Positions 31,047-39,617 of a stretch of 64,000 nt of DNA are shown piece after piece (positions within the stretch are counted from its first letter, which is position 1; each line of letters begins with the position of its first letter). Position numbers and translations under genes: made by a program. The notes under the pieces were generated by a model that saw only the letters and a program-made list of their open reading frames with translations, did no database searches and had not been told where the DNA came from. Where the stretch lies: assembly GCA_028554795.2 (NCBI GenBank), contig CM068831.1, positions 34,163,644 to 34,227,643 of the forward strand, written 5' to 3'. Source of the DNA: Sinohyriopsis cumingii (lineage: Eukaryota; Mollusca; Bivalvia; Unionida; Unionidae).

Positions 31047-31377
31047 GATATTTATCTACGGCGTATTCAAATACAATTTTGTGATACGGACCGGATGATT
31101 TTGAAATTGCATCGAGGACGTTAATTGATTCAGGGCCGCATATCGGTGGATCCGCTAATGTCTGCGTTGGAAGTGTCGAATACCAAATCGGAAGATTTAG
31201 TTTTGACACATAGCTGATAAATTCATTTGGCGGTGCTAATCCATAAGAGTCAAAATAAACGACTTCGCGAGGATTAATCGCGTATGCAACCCAGTGCGTA
31301 CCAGGGCCGGTATTTTTATCGAGATTTATTATTCCTGTCTCGGTAGGGTTTGGTTTTTCTGGTAGTTGATCTCGCAT
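31039..31377 (-). CDS. Adenain-like (C5) cysteine protease
   Basis: 112 codons from the first ATG (31377). The family motif FFRGVFMRD..P extends upstream of this ATG in the same frame, so initiation at an upstream non-ATG codon (TTG 31428) is possible. Catalytic motifs are in adenain order: His in GTHWVAY, acidic residue in YFDSYG, Cys in PPICGPES, with a Gln in TQT ahead of it. It would process virion precursors, probably at the GSG-type sites of neighbouring proteins. It overlaps the fibre start by 8 bp. The domain is shorter than adenovirus protease. Confidence 0.82.
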   Translation of the reverse strand: MRDQLPEKPNPTETGIINLDKNTGPGTHWVAYAINPREVVYFDSYGLAPPNEFISYVSKLNLPIWYSTLPTQTLADPPICGPESINVLDAISKSSGPYHKIVFEYAVDKYHG

Positions 31378-31430
31378 AAATACGCCTCTGAAAAATTTTA
31401 TTTTTTTATTCTTTGCTTCGCTGATCAAAT

Positions 31431-31937
31431 CTAAATTTGAGGCTGGTAGACTCGTCTTAGGCCGGATCCGTATGGGGGGCGTCTTAGATAAAGGCCGGAT
31501 CCTTTTTGTTGTTTTTGCAACATTTTCGCGATTAAGGGAGAGAGGGCGGGAAGTAACCCTCCCTTTTTTTTACTGTATCTCCCTCCAACCACCTTCTCTC
31601 CTAATTTGGAACCTATGCCTGTTAGCGCGCCTAATCCTACTGTTTTTGCAATCATCGGAAGAGCCATTTTTATCAGAGGAAGAAAAGGAAAAATTCCGCC
31701 CGTTTTGATCATATCTCTGATGGCGCCTATAGAGAGATTCAGATGAACGCCGGAATTCGCTGATTTGGCTCTGGTAAATCTTTCACGCTGACTTCTAGTT
31801 AGCGATAGTTTGTTAGGCCCACCGTGAATCTGATCGTTTTTCAGGGTTAAATTCAAACCGCTTCGCCTTGCTGTTGCTGTTTGGAGTTTTTTTATCTGAC
31901 CCGGGGTCAGAGTTACGCTGACGTGTTCGTATGGCAT
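31431..31937 (-). CDS. pX/mu-like minor virion protein
   Basis: 168 codons. The start HVSVTLTPGQIKKLQTA and GGPNKLSL are shared with Pol1. Then come MIKTGGIFPFLPLI, a glycine-rich hydrophobic stretch, a basic region, and two C-terminal GSGL motifs (KGSGLYLRR, YGSGLRRVY). Proteins of this layout sit between capsid and protease genes in many Polintons and have been compared with adenovirus pX (mu) core protein. The GSG motifs look like protease sites, which is an inference. Confidence 0.65.
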   Translation of the reverse strand: MPYEHVSVTLTPGQIKKLQTATARRSGLNLTLKNDQIHGGPNKLSLTRSQRERFTRAKSANSGVHLNLSIGAIRDMIKTGGIFPFLPLIKMALPMIAKTVGLGALTGIGSKLGEKVVGGRYSKKKGGLLPALSPLIAKMLQKQQKGSGLYLRRPPYGSGLRRVYQPQI

Positions 31938-31970
31938 ATTAATAATCGCTTAATCTAAATTTGGAATTTG

Positions 31971-33353
31971 TCACATGTTCTCGACAGGAGCATCGATGAC
32001 TCTCATTCTGCCGCTAATGCCTTCCAAGATCATTGTTCTATCACTGAGGATTACCGCGATGGCTCTTGCTGCTCCGGCTGTGTTAATTCTAGCTTTGAAA
32101 TGGATATCGACAACGGATTGTTTTACCAAATCGAGATGCTCCAGGGAAAAGTAATAGATAGGATAGCGAGTATTAAAATCTAGCTGTGATATTTGCAATC
32201 CGGTATCGATATTTTGATCGCGGCCCATGAAACTTAGCAATCGATGATACGCGCGGGCAGTCGAATAGTTGTCAAAATCGATGGCTATTTCCTCGGATGG
32301 TTCTTGCTGGCCGTTTATTCTCAGTGAAACGTTTGTTGCTGCAAATTTGTCGAATATCATATGACTGTGTTCTTGATCGTATCTGTTTGCGGCTTGAAGA
32401 GCAACAAAGATGTGTCTAGGTGCCGAAACACCTTGTTGTGACGCAATTCGCCAGGTAAATATTCCGTTGATATTAACATCGCAGGAGTCGGTCATCGTTG
32501 TCAACCAGGACATGACGGATTTTCCGCCTTGATTCATGAATGATAATAATTTTTCTTCCTCAAGTATCGATGGGGTTATCGCTGGCATCCACAAGGTAAA
32601 TTTTTCAAGGACAACTTTACCGACATTAGCGGCATCCGCACTAGCTTCTCGCCAGATGGCTTTGTTACTGCCAGCAGCGTCTCGAACGAAAGTTATCGTG
32701 TGTTTTGTTCCGTAAATAACTTTTCGGAAATGCCTACAAAATCCAAAAATGTGAGATAGCGGAATTGCACAGGAAAATCTTAGTTCATTCTTAGTCAACA
32801 TAGCTCTTCTCGTGGCAAATCCAAGGTTGTAATGATCATTGATGTTAATTATCATGCTTTCGACGTCAGCGTCAGCATTATTAGCGTTATTTCTCGGTCT
32901 CCTGACGATATACTGGACATGTTCAGCGTGATCAGAATTATCTTTGGCGAACATCATACTAGGACCGGCCGACCTGGTAAAATCATCCGAGTATCTCGCT
33001 AGGCCTATAATCGTCGTTGCTATATCAACGTTATCTGTAATTGATTCGATCTCTCTTCCATCGATCATGTAAGTGGCGCTCTTGAATAAAGCCATGATGC
33101 CGTTATTGACAAATCCGACTTTAAAATGTTCGCCAAAGTTGGTATCGTTTGTCCTAATAATTCTCCCAACAACCTCGATATATGCCTCAGATGGAAGAAA
33201 ATATCTTGTTGTATCGTGGACTTGAATTTCCAAGCGATTATTTGTATTTGGGTCAACTGCATCGTACGAGAAATACTGGAAATCTCGCACGGATGTATCC
33301 CTGCCTACAGGCTCGTCCATGTCAAACACTTCATTTGACACTTGTGCGAACAT
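31971..33353 (-). CDS. Major capsid protein (double jelly-roll, hexon-type)
   Basis: 460 codons from ATG 33353, open throughout. It follows the pattern I know for this Polinton capsid family: beta-rich N-terminus with IQVHDTTRYFLPSEAYIEV, FVNNGIMALFKSATYMIDG, the PLSHIFGFCRH segment, and C-terminal KQSVVDIHFKARIN and VILSDR. Double jelly-roll structure is family knowledge and is not visible directly from sequence. As the capsid shell subunit it implies that Pol2 could form virions. It sits centrally in the - strand block, 16 bp downstream of the pVI-like gene. The Pol1 copy is broken. Confidence 0.78.
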   Translation of the reverse strand: MFAQVSNEVFDMDEPVGRDTSVRDFQYFSYDAVDPNTNNRLEIQVHDTTRYFLPSEAYIEVVGRIIRTNDTNFGEHFKVGFVNNGIMALFKSATYMIDGREIESITDNVDIATTIIGLARYSDDFTRSAGPSMMFAKDNSDHAEHVQYIVRRPRNNANNADADVESMIININDHYNLGFATRRAMLTKNELRFSCAIPLSHIFGFCRHFRKVIYGTKHTITFVRDAAGSNKAIWREASADAANVGKVVLEKFTLWMPAITPSILEEEKLLSFMNQGGKSVMSWLTTMTDSCDVNINGIFTWRIASQQGVSAPRHIFVALQAANRYDQEHSHMIFDKFAATNVSLRINGQQEPSEEIAIDFDNYSTARAYHRLLSFMGRDQNIDTGLQISQLDFNTRYPIYYFSLEHLDLVKQSVVDIHFKARINTAGAARAIAVILSDRTMILEGISGRMRVIDAPVENM

Positions 33354-33368
33354 TTATTATTAAGAATA

Positions 33369-33923
33369 TCATCTAAAACGAAGACCGCTGCCTGAAATGA
33401 AGCTTGTATTTGCAACCTCATTTGCGAGATTTGTCTTAGCAACTTTATTTGCTAGATTTGTCTTAGCAACTTCCCTTGCTAGATTTGTGTTAGCAACTTC
33501 ATTTGCGAGATTTGTCTTAGTAACTTCCTGCGCTAGATTTTTCTTAGCAACTTCCTGCGCTAGATCGTTTATTTTTTTATTTGCCGCGTCGTTTATGGCT
33601 TTACTGATTTCGGGTGGCATTTCTCTGGTGATAGGCAATTTGACGGGTTGTTTTTTGCGCATTAAATTTAATATTTTACTTTTGACAACATTGAAGCCCT
33701 TGCTGGCCAAATTACCGATACCAGAAACGGCAGTCTCGCCGATCTTTCCTATTGCTTTTAACCCGAGCTGTTTGATCATGGGTCCAATTTTAGGTATTAT
33801 TCGCGTAAAAAGACTTCCAATAATATCGCCGAATCCATTACCGTGTATATATCTATATACGGGCAATCGAGAGTTTACTACGCGGACCTGTCTGGGTCTA
33901 CGCAGATATTTGTGAACAATCAT
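33369..33923 (-). CDS. pVI-like basic virion protein with 9-residue repeats
   Basis: 184 codons. The Arg-rich N-terminus (YLRRPRQVRVVNSRLPVY) is followed by a glycine/hydrophobic amphipathic region (FTRIIPKIGPMIKQLGLKAI), the KQPVKLPITREMPP motif, and six tandem 9-residue repeats of the type LANEVAKTN encoded by 27-bp DNA repeats (33412-33575). It ends in SGSGLRFR. Basic and amphipathic features plus a terminal GSG site recall adenovirus pVI. That comparison rests on layout only. Confidence 0.55.
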   Translation of the reverse strand: MIVHKYLRRPRQVRVVNSRLPVYRYIHGNGFGDIIGSLFTRIIPKIGPMIKQLGLKAIGKIGETAVSGIGNLASKGFNVVKSKILNLMRKKQPVKLPITREMPPEISKAINDAANKKINDLAQEVAKKNLAQEVTKTNLANEVANTNLAREVAKTNLANKVAKTNLANEVANTSFISGSGLRFR

Positions 33924-33943
33924 GTTATTTCAATTGTGTTGTT

Positions 33944-34759
33944 TTAATCGATGAGTTCATCGACAAGTTCCTTGTAAATGTGAGAGTCGATGACACCACC
34001 GCGGAATAATCGCTGACAAATATCCGAGGCTTCGTTGATTACTTCGCGAGAGTTATTTCCAGCTCGTTTTCCTCCGATTAATATCTCGAGGCGAGATACA
34101 TCGTTGACAACACTATCAGGGCAAACGGTATATCCGCTTCCTGTCTTTGGTTTTTGTGTTGATGGTTCGTTGAACCACTCCGTTAACACGTCCTTATCTT
34201 CCTTTTCTTTTTCTTTTTGTTTTACTTTTTCCATAAATTTAAAATATTCGTCATCACGTTTGTAAGGTGGTTTTTCACTAGCAAAATATATCCAGTCGAT
34301 ATATTTGCTTTTTTCAAGAGGTTTTCCACGAACACTGGGGTTAAAATATTTATCCCTATCATCATAATCCGCGGCAATATCTACTAAATTTTCTCCCCTT
34401 GCGATTTGTTCATGCACATCACGGGTAAAAACATTTCCGATAGCTTTATGAAGATTTTCATAGTCGGACTTCGCAGTTTCTCTCTCTTGTTGAGTTATTT
34501 CTTGTGATTTATCCGAAGTTTTTTTTTCCTCCTTCCTTGCATCTGCGACATCCAGAAATTTACTATAGAGGGCACTGGTTTTTCTCGCCTCAGACAAATT
34601 AAATCTACCTCGAAATAAATTATTATACCAAACATCCCGCGATTTAATTTTTTTAAATCCGTCTTCAGTTAAAAACGCCTTTCTATTGTCAAAGGAATCT
34701 TCAGCAAAAATAGCAAATAATCTAATATCATCTCCAAATACCTCAACTTGTTTTTCCAT
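33944..34759 (-). CDS. Unknown virion-block protein, 271 aa
   Basis: From ATG 34759. A charged, mostly helical N-terminal two-thirds (FDNRKAFLTEDGFKKIKSRD, a Lys/Glu-rich coil near 180-195) leads to a GSG motif (PKTGSGYTV). A conserved C-terminal helical domain follows (VSRLEILIGGKRAGNN, NEASDICQRLF, YKELVDELI). This C-terminal domain recurs upstream of capsid genes in other Polinton-like elements. Function is unknown. Pol1 has the same order. Confidence 0.6.
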   Translation of the reverse strand: MEKQVEVFGDDIRLFAIFAEDSFDNRKAFLTEDGFKKIKSRDVWYNNLFRGRFNLSEARKTSALYSKFLDVADARKEEKKTSDKSQEITQQERETAKSDYENLHKAIGNVFTRDVHEQIARGENLVDIAADYDDRDKYFNPSVRGKPLEKSKYIDWIYFASEKPPYKRDDEYFKFMEKVKQKEKEKEDKDVLTEWFNEPSTQKPKTGSGYTVCPDSVVNDVSRLEILIGGKRAGNNSREVINEASDICQRLFRGGVIDSHIYKELVDELID

Positions 34760-34794
34760 TGTTTCCCAACCACTCTTGGTAAATTTTTCTATTA

Positions 34795-35313
34795 TTATAT
34801 CTCGAGGTTCTTTTTTTTAACACCCTCCTTCCTTTCTTCTTCTTCTTCCTCTTGAGCTTGTTCTTCTTCTTGCGCTTGTTCTTGTTCTTGTTGTGCTTGT
34901 GCTTGTGCTTGTGCTTGTGCTTGTTGTGCTTGTGTTTGCGCTTGTGCTTGTGCTTGTGCTTGTGCTCGTGCTTGTGCTTGTGCTCGTGCTTGTGCTCGTG
35001 TTTGTGTTTGTACTATTCGCTCCGGCAATAATCGAGTGTGTTGCTCGATATCTCTCGTCATAGGAATAAGACCGCGCTTCCTAAGTTCCTTATCTTCCTT
35101 TTTATCGCCGTATGCGACTTGCTCGATTGCTCCAGTGACTGGACTCAACAACTTTGACGATATCTCGGTAATTCCATACTGAGAATCTTCGTAATCACGA
35201 ACTTTTTTCTTAAATAATTGTTTTACCGGGATAAGTTTCTTCACTGCCGCTAATTGCTCTCGCGCTAATCTGGCAGAATGAGGCTCTCCAACTGTGCTAG
35301 CTTTCGGACTCAT
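34795..35313 (-). CDS. Unknown virion-block protein with Gln-Ala repeats, 172 aa
   Basis: First gene inside the right TIR, from ATG 35313, and probably the first of a long late-type transcription unit. The N-terminal ~100 residues (HSARLAREQLAAVKKLIPVK, LSPVTGAIEQVAYG, RLLPERIV) are shared with Pol1. The rest is a (Gln-Ala)n tract encoded by a GCTTGT-type repeat on the + strand (34860-35010), then Glu-rich. Function unknown. Confidence 0.6.
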   Translation of the reverse strand: MSPKASTVGEPHSARLAREQLAAVKKLIPVKQLFKKKVRDYEDSQYGITEISSKLLSPVTGAIEQVAYGDKKEDKELRKRGLIPMTRDIEQHTRLLPERIVQTQTRAQARAQAQARAQAQAQAQAQTQAQQAQAQAQAQAQQEQEQAQEEEQAQEEEEEERKEGVKKKNLEI

Positions 35314-35387
35314 ATTATTTTCAACTATATTGTTTTAATGCGAGGTAAAATTAGGATCAGCAGCCAAATTCCATTTCACAAACTTCA

Positions 35388-35586
35388 AAATTCTCCCCCC
35401 CCCCCTAAAAATCGTTGTCTGAAATCACTGAATTTGTACACAAAAAATTGCAGTCGGGAGTGAATTTACGCAAATTAATTTTCGTAGGAAGGCTTATTTT
35501 TGAAATCTGAGGCTTCTACGGAGAAAGTTCTCGTAGGAAGCTTTATTTGGTCTGGAACGTCTGGTCTGTAGAACTTCCCTGCTGCT
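35388..35586 (-). repeat. Pol2 right terminal inverted repeat
   Basis: Complement of 20791-20990. It contains the C-run (35396-35404) matching the inner G-run of the left repeat, and ends CTTCCCTGCTGCT directly before TTAGGGCC. Confidence 0.9.
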
Positions 35587-35630
35587 TTAGGGCCTTTTCA
35601 AGTCAGTAATGATTTCACTGTTGACCAGTG
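35587..35630 (-). mobile_element. DDE transposon copy B, right 36 bp plus 8-bp target duplication
   Basis: 35587-35594 is the second copy of TTAGGGCC. 35595-35630 corresponds to 5433-5468 of copy A (CAAGTCAGTAATGATTTC...CCAGTG, first base offset by the duplication). TAA follows at 35631-35633, and then the Pol1 helicase reading frame resumes. Confidence 0.92.
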
Positions 35631-36334
35631 TAATGGCAAGTAGAAAGATAGTTCATGATACATTTCAACGGAGATTATTTGAAAAGCATAAAGAAAAATT
35701 CCCAGCGTTACCTGCACCATTGTGTTATAGACCAGCTGATACACGACGACATAATATCAACATTGATATATCAGGACCCTTGACAGAGTCAAGGAAACAG
35801 AATCTCGTATTAAATGATGCTGTCGCAGTTGATGTCAGTTTTGTCGAGGTTGCGCTGAGTATGGATAAATCCCCGTGGACGTTAGGATACGCAAAACCAA
35901 TTTACTCATCTCAAGAGGTAACCATCTCTGTTACTCGAGTTTGGATTGTAGATGATCATGTCGAATGGTCAAACTTAGTTTATTTGGCAATGTCTCGAGA
36001 AAGAAGAATATCTCAGCTGCGGAGAATTGTCAATGACGCTACAGAAACCATCAATGATGTTATTGACAGCGATATAGTAAAAAAAAAATTGCCGGTTATA
36101 AACAAAGTGACAAAAAATAATCGAGAAATTGAGATTGATGTTGAATTTATCAACGCGCTGAAGCGGCAGCAGAATAATCACTGTGCGAGTTGCTGTTGTG
36201 CACTGTTATGGCAGTACTCGAATAATAATCCAAGACAATTTACCGTAGATAGAAAATATAGTAGTCGCGATCATTCACAAGATAATGTGATGCTGACCTG
36301 TCTCGAGTGTAATCGATGTAACGGCGCTAGTTAA
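35631..36334 (+). pseudogene. Pol1 polymerase-helicase fusion, 3' part with HNH-like tail
   Basis: Continues the helicase cut at 18426. ASRKIVHD and FPALPAPLCYRPADTR align with Pol2, and motif VI YLAMSRERR is present. Motif V has decayed (IYSSQEVT, with the Gly lost). Beyond the point where Pol2 stops, about 85 more residues follow and end in an HNH-like zinc motif: NNHCASC, then FTVDRKYSSRDHSQDNVML and TCLECNRCNG. The stop at 36332-36334 overlaps the integrase gene end by 8 bp. Confidence 0.78.
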
Positions 36335-37266
36335 GTGATCGCGGTGGTAATTGCGTGTCTTCGGGAATTACTTGTAAATGTTCACGTGTAAATGCACGTC
36401 GAGGAGCAGTTGAATCTAGTCTGTAGGTTGCAGGTCTACCCGTTGATCTTACCACACTGGAAATATTGTGTGTTGTAATACTCCAGACAGGAGCAGTTGC
36501 TCTTTTTTACCACCTTCATGTTCACCAGGTTCATATAAATATCTTACAGTGACAGTACTCAGCACTGGCTGCGCTGAAAAATCACGCCGTTGTACTGGTA
36601 TAAGCGCGTTTGTGATCGCGTTAATATGTTTCATGTTGGTTGTTCGATTAATTTCATTATTTAACGCAGCTGTCACACTTGGGAATCTTGCAACCCATTC
36701 GCGAGATCTAGTATCTTGACTGATTTCCTTCGCGTATTGATATCCAAAATAACCGCTCAGTAAGTGTTCGATTAAATCTCTCAACAATTGCCTGATTGCA
36801 GTGAATTGCAGTATGATAGACATTATGTTACTCCATCAGCGATGATACTGCGCCCTGAAATTCTTTGCCAGGATCAACCTGTAGCAGCTGTGGCCATCGT
36901 AGACCACCTCGTTGATAAATTCGTTTAAACGCAGAAGCTACTTCAACAGCGGTCTTTTTTTTAAGGCTCTGCTTCTTTATACCTACTTTCAACATCAGCG
37001 ACAGTTAACGCGTATTTGTATGTTACTCGACGTCTAGAATCATGTGGTAAAAATAAAATATCAGCCTGATGAACTTCATTAGGGACGCTGACATCAAAAT
37101 GCGCGTACTGTATTGTTTTTGGCGGCGGTAGATAAATTTGCCATATTGGTTGTCGGGATAACCATTTTTCAGCAGTAGAACGTTCGACACCTGCTGCTTC
37201 AGCGGGTTTGCTAATCGCTGATCTACCTTTCCAGTATCATCTTGGGGAATAATAAATTGACTCCAT
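36327..37266 (-). pseudogene. Pol1 integrase, broken
   Basis: From ATG 37266. The N-terminal helix-turn-helix and QIYLPPP region, VHQADILFLPHD (first catalytic Asp) and the C-terminal region (VTVRYLYEPGEHEGG, STGRPATYRLDS) match Pol2. The core between about 36790 and 36980 is frameshifted, and the region of the second Asp and the Glu is disrupted. Confidence 0.78.
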
Positions 37267-37282
37267 TATGATAATAATCGGT

Positions 37283-37790
37283 TGATTAATTACCATTCAC
37301 CAATACAAGCTTACCCTTCATTGCAGATCTCACCAACCAATAAACTAATGATTTTTGAAAGATTTATTTTTTATGGAATTTAGTGCGTGAATTAATTTCA
37401 CATCTGCGATATGCCGCTGCTGAAGATCTTTAATTTTATAAGCTACATCATGAGCCTGACACGTGTTATCGATAGCATTTATTGGATACTCACCTGGTCA
37501 GGGTTGGTCTTGGTTATCAAGTCTGATATCAAGTCGGGTTCCAGGGCCACAGTGGTTATATCCTGGGAGGTGTGTTTCTCCTGCGTACATAGCCCACGGA
37601 GTTAATGGTCATCATGAGCCTGACACGTGTTATCGATAGCATTTATTGGATACTCACCTGGTCAGGGTTGGTCTTGGTTATCAAGTCTGATATCAAGTCG
37701 GGTTCCAGGGCCACAGTGATTATATCCTGGGAGGTGTGTTTCTCCTGCGTACATAGCCCACGGAGTTGCTTAACTGGGCAGCAATATCAC
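37283..37790 (-). pseudogene. Pol1 phospholipase A2, internally duplicated
   Basis: LPGYNHCGPGTRLDIRL (calcium loop) and, frameshifted, an AIDNTC...HDVAY segment match Pol2 21872-22207. The calcium-loop half is present twice because of a 164-bp tandem duplication (37446-37609 and 37610-37773). The tail RHIADVKLIHALNSI is near 37390. Confidence 0.72.
37446..37773. repeat. 164-bp tandem duplication in Pol1
   Basis: Two direct copies starting CATCATGAGCCTGACACGTG at 37446 and 37610. They are almost identical (for example CACAGTGG against CACAGTGA), so the duplication is younger than most Pol1 decay. Confidence 0.93.
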
Positions 37791-37794
37791 CTCC

Positions 37795-37945
37795 TCCCTC
37801 TCTTTAAAACCGACTTGTCAGCGGGAATAAACTTAAATTTCTTTGTACCGCATCGTTCACACTTACCTATAACTGCTGACCTGTTATTTTTTGTTGCAAT
37901 AGTTGTTGGTGTACTTGTCGGGGTATTTCGCACAATATGAATTCA
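37795..37945 (-). pseudogene. Pol1 zinc-ribbon protein, frameshifted
   Basis: NNRSAVIGKCERCGTKKFKF matches the second half of the Pol2 zinc ribbon. The first Cys pair lies in another frame near 37937. Confidence 0.6.
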
Positions 37946-37969
37946 TATTATTTATTATAGTTCTACAAA

Positions 37970-38590
37970 ATGAATGTAATTGATTTTCAGCAAAAAAAGG
38001 CGAGAACCAGTCAAGCATCATGCTGCGCTACCAAATTCTATCCGAATGATACTAATTGGACCGTCCGGGTCTGCTAAGAAGCAACTTTTACTTAATTTGA
38101 AAATGAGATGGTTGAAATGGGATAAATTGTATTTAGTAGCACCCTCTGTAGATGATCAGCGGTGTTATGAATTGCTAAAAGACTTGAATGAAAACACAAC
38201 GTTGTTGGATCAAAAAGGTGATGGTGTTATCGAGTTTATTACTGATATCGATTTAGCGCCATCTGTAGATGACCTTGACGGGTTTATTAATAATTTAGTT
38301 GTGTACGATGATATGATGCTGGACACAGATGTGATTTATGTTACCCAGCGGTATGCACAAATCCCGAAAGTGATCAGAGGTAATTGTAATATTCTTGCTG
38401 TGTTCAAAGGAGTTGACACGCATACGTTACGAAATATCCATCAGACTTGGTACAGAGGAGATATGGACATAATTAAATTTATAAATGTATTTAGTCAGGC
38501 TCAGTCAACCCCGCGTGGATTTATAACAATAAACTTACATGACCCACGGTCACGATATCGAATCGGTCTTGATAAAAATTTAATTAATTG
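37970..38590 (+). pseudogene. Pol1 packaging ATPase, degenerate
   Basis: Close match to Pol2 21035-21685 (MRWLKWDKLYLVAPSVDDQR is identical in both). There is a frameshift in a run of seven A (37990-37996). The Walker A is changed to GPSGSAKK, losing the Lys-Thr pair. About 14-16 residues around the region after Walker B are deleted (MMLDTDVIYV). The frame runs into the TIR. Confidence 0.82.
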
Positions 38591-38761
38591 CAGCAGGGAG
38601 GGCACAGTCTTATATTCGGTACTCAGTCACCGCAATCCATTTTTTCTTTACGATATTCAAGAAGGACGTTCATTTCGAACCCTCTTTTGCGATTTCCTGA
38701 AAGTCTTATTATTTGAAATAGAGAGGGAGTCAATTAGATGTTGTTCACCCTCCCTGCTGCT
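38590..38761 (-). repeat. Pol1 right terminal inverted repeat (172 bp)
   Basis: Complement of 5899-6070. Its inner edge GCAGCAGGGAGGGC (38590-38603) is again an inverted copy of the outer tip CACCCTCCCTGCTGCT. TAACG follows at 38762. Confidence 0.9.
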
Positions 38762-38766
38762 TAACG

Positions 38767-39553
38767 TCTCTATTAAATGACACTTGTAAAGCCATGTGTT
38801 GTACATTATTTTTTATCATGAAAATGTGAAATATTTAGACTTAGTGAAGTTGACATGGTGGATTCCTTAAAAGGTGTTCCTTTCCATTTATACAGGAAAC
38901 AATAATCTTATGAACCCTTCTAAAACTGTGAAAATGTCGTCGGCAAGTAATAAAATAAACTTGTAACAATGTGCAAATGCAAATGACGTAACCGACACCG
39001 TAGCTGCAGTGAATATTTTGAACTTCAACCGAACCAATAAAAATATTTTGAAATCATTACAACCACAGGAGAAAGATTTTAGATGCTATCAGAAACAAAT
39101 CTGTATATTATACAACTAAAATGCAAGGCAATCTTTGTCCAAAATTGGCATTAATACATTATGAGAGCAATCAGATAGTATGTGCAAGAATGTATGTATC
39201 TGATGTCAAAGACAAAAATATGTATTTATTGAATTTGTTTTCGCAATTAATCACACATAAACCAGCAATTTTCTTGCTTTCAGTAAATGTGAGAGTATTA
39301 TCGTCCGGTATGAATGAATTTTGAAACAATACGTTCCATGCAAAATATGTGAATGCTGTGACGGAGACATTCTTAATAACATGATTTGTTACTGTACCTG
39401 TTTAAAAATTGTATACACGCCCACCATACTTCTTTTGTTTGAAAACCATGCATATTCGTCTTATAATCTATGTAGCGCTTTTGACTTTCTTGTTTCACAT
39501 AGAAATGTTATTAATGAAAATCCAGTCATATGTGTGATCGCTTTGCTTACTGC

Positions 39554-39617
<64 letters not shown>

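Larger units (their letters stand above)
20791..35586 (+). mobile_element. Pol2: near-intact Polinton/Maverick, 14,796 bp
   Basis: Terminal inverted repeats of about 200 bp start AGCAGCAGGGAAGTTC and end with the complement. An 8-bp duplication TTAGGGCC lies on each side (20783-20790 and 35587-35594), and copy A of the transposon (5423-5430) shows the empty site with one TTAGGGCC. The element encodes ATPase, zinc ribbon, phospholipase A2, integrase, polymerase-helicase, zinc protein, HNH nuclease, and a full virion block with capsid protein and protease. Integrase, family-B polymerase, adenain-like protease, packaging ATPase and capsid protein together define Polintons. Only four obvious lesions were found. 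Confidence 0.95.
5899..38761 (-). mobile_element. Pol1: decayed Polinton/Maverick, interrupted by nested insertions
   Basis: The element is bounded by 172-bp terminal inverted repeats that begin AGCAGCAGGGAGGG and end with the complement. Polintons characteristically start AG and end CT. TAACG flanks both ends: a 5-bp duplication, or 6 bp with one mismatch. Excluding the transposon copy (2,403 bp with one TAA) and Pol2 (14,804 bp with one 8-bp duplication), Pol1 is about 15,656 bp. Its genes are collinear with Pol2 but inverted: virion genes on + at 6.1-13.0 kb, then small accessory genes on -, polymerase-helicase on +, integrase, phospholipase and zinc ribbon on -, and ATPase on +. Almost every gene carries stops or frameshifts, so Pol1 is an old inactive copy. 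Confidence 0.93.
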
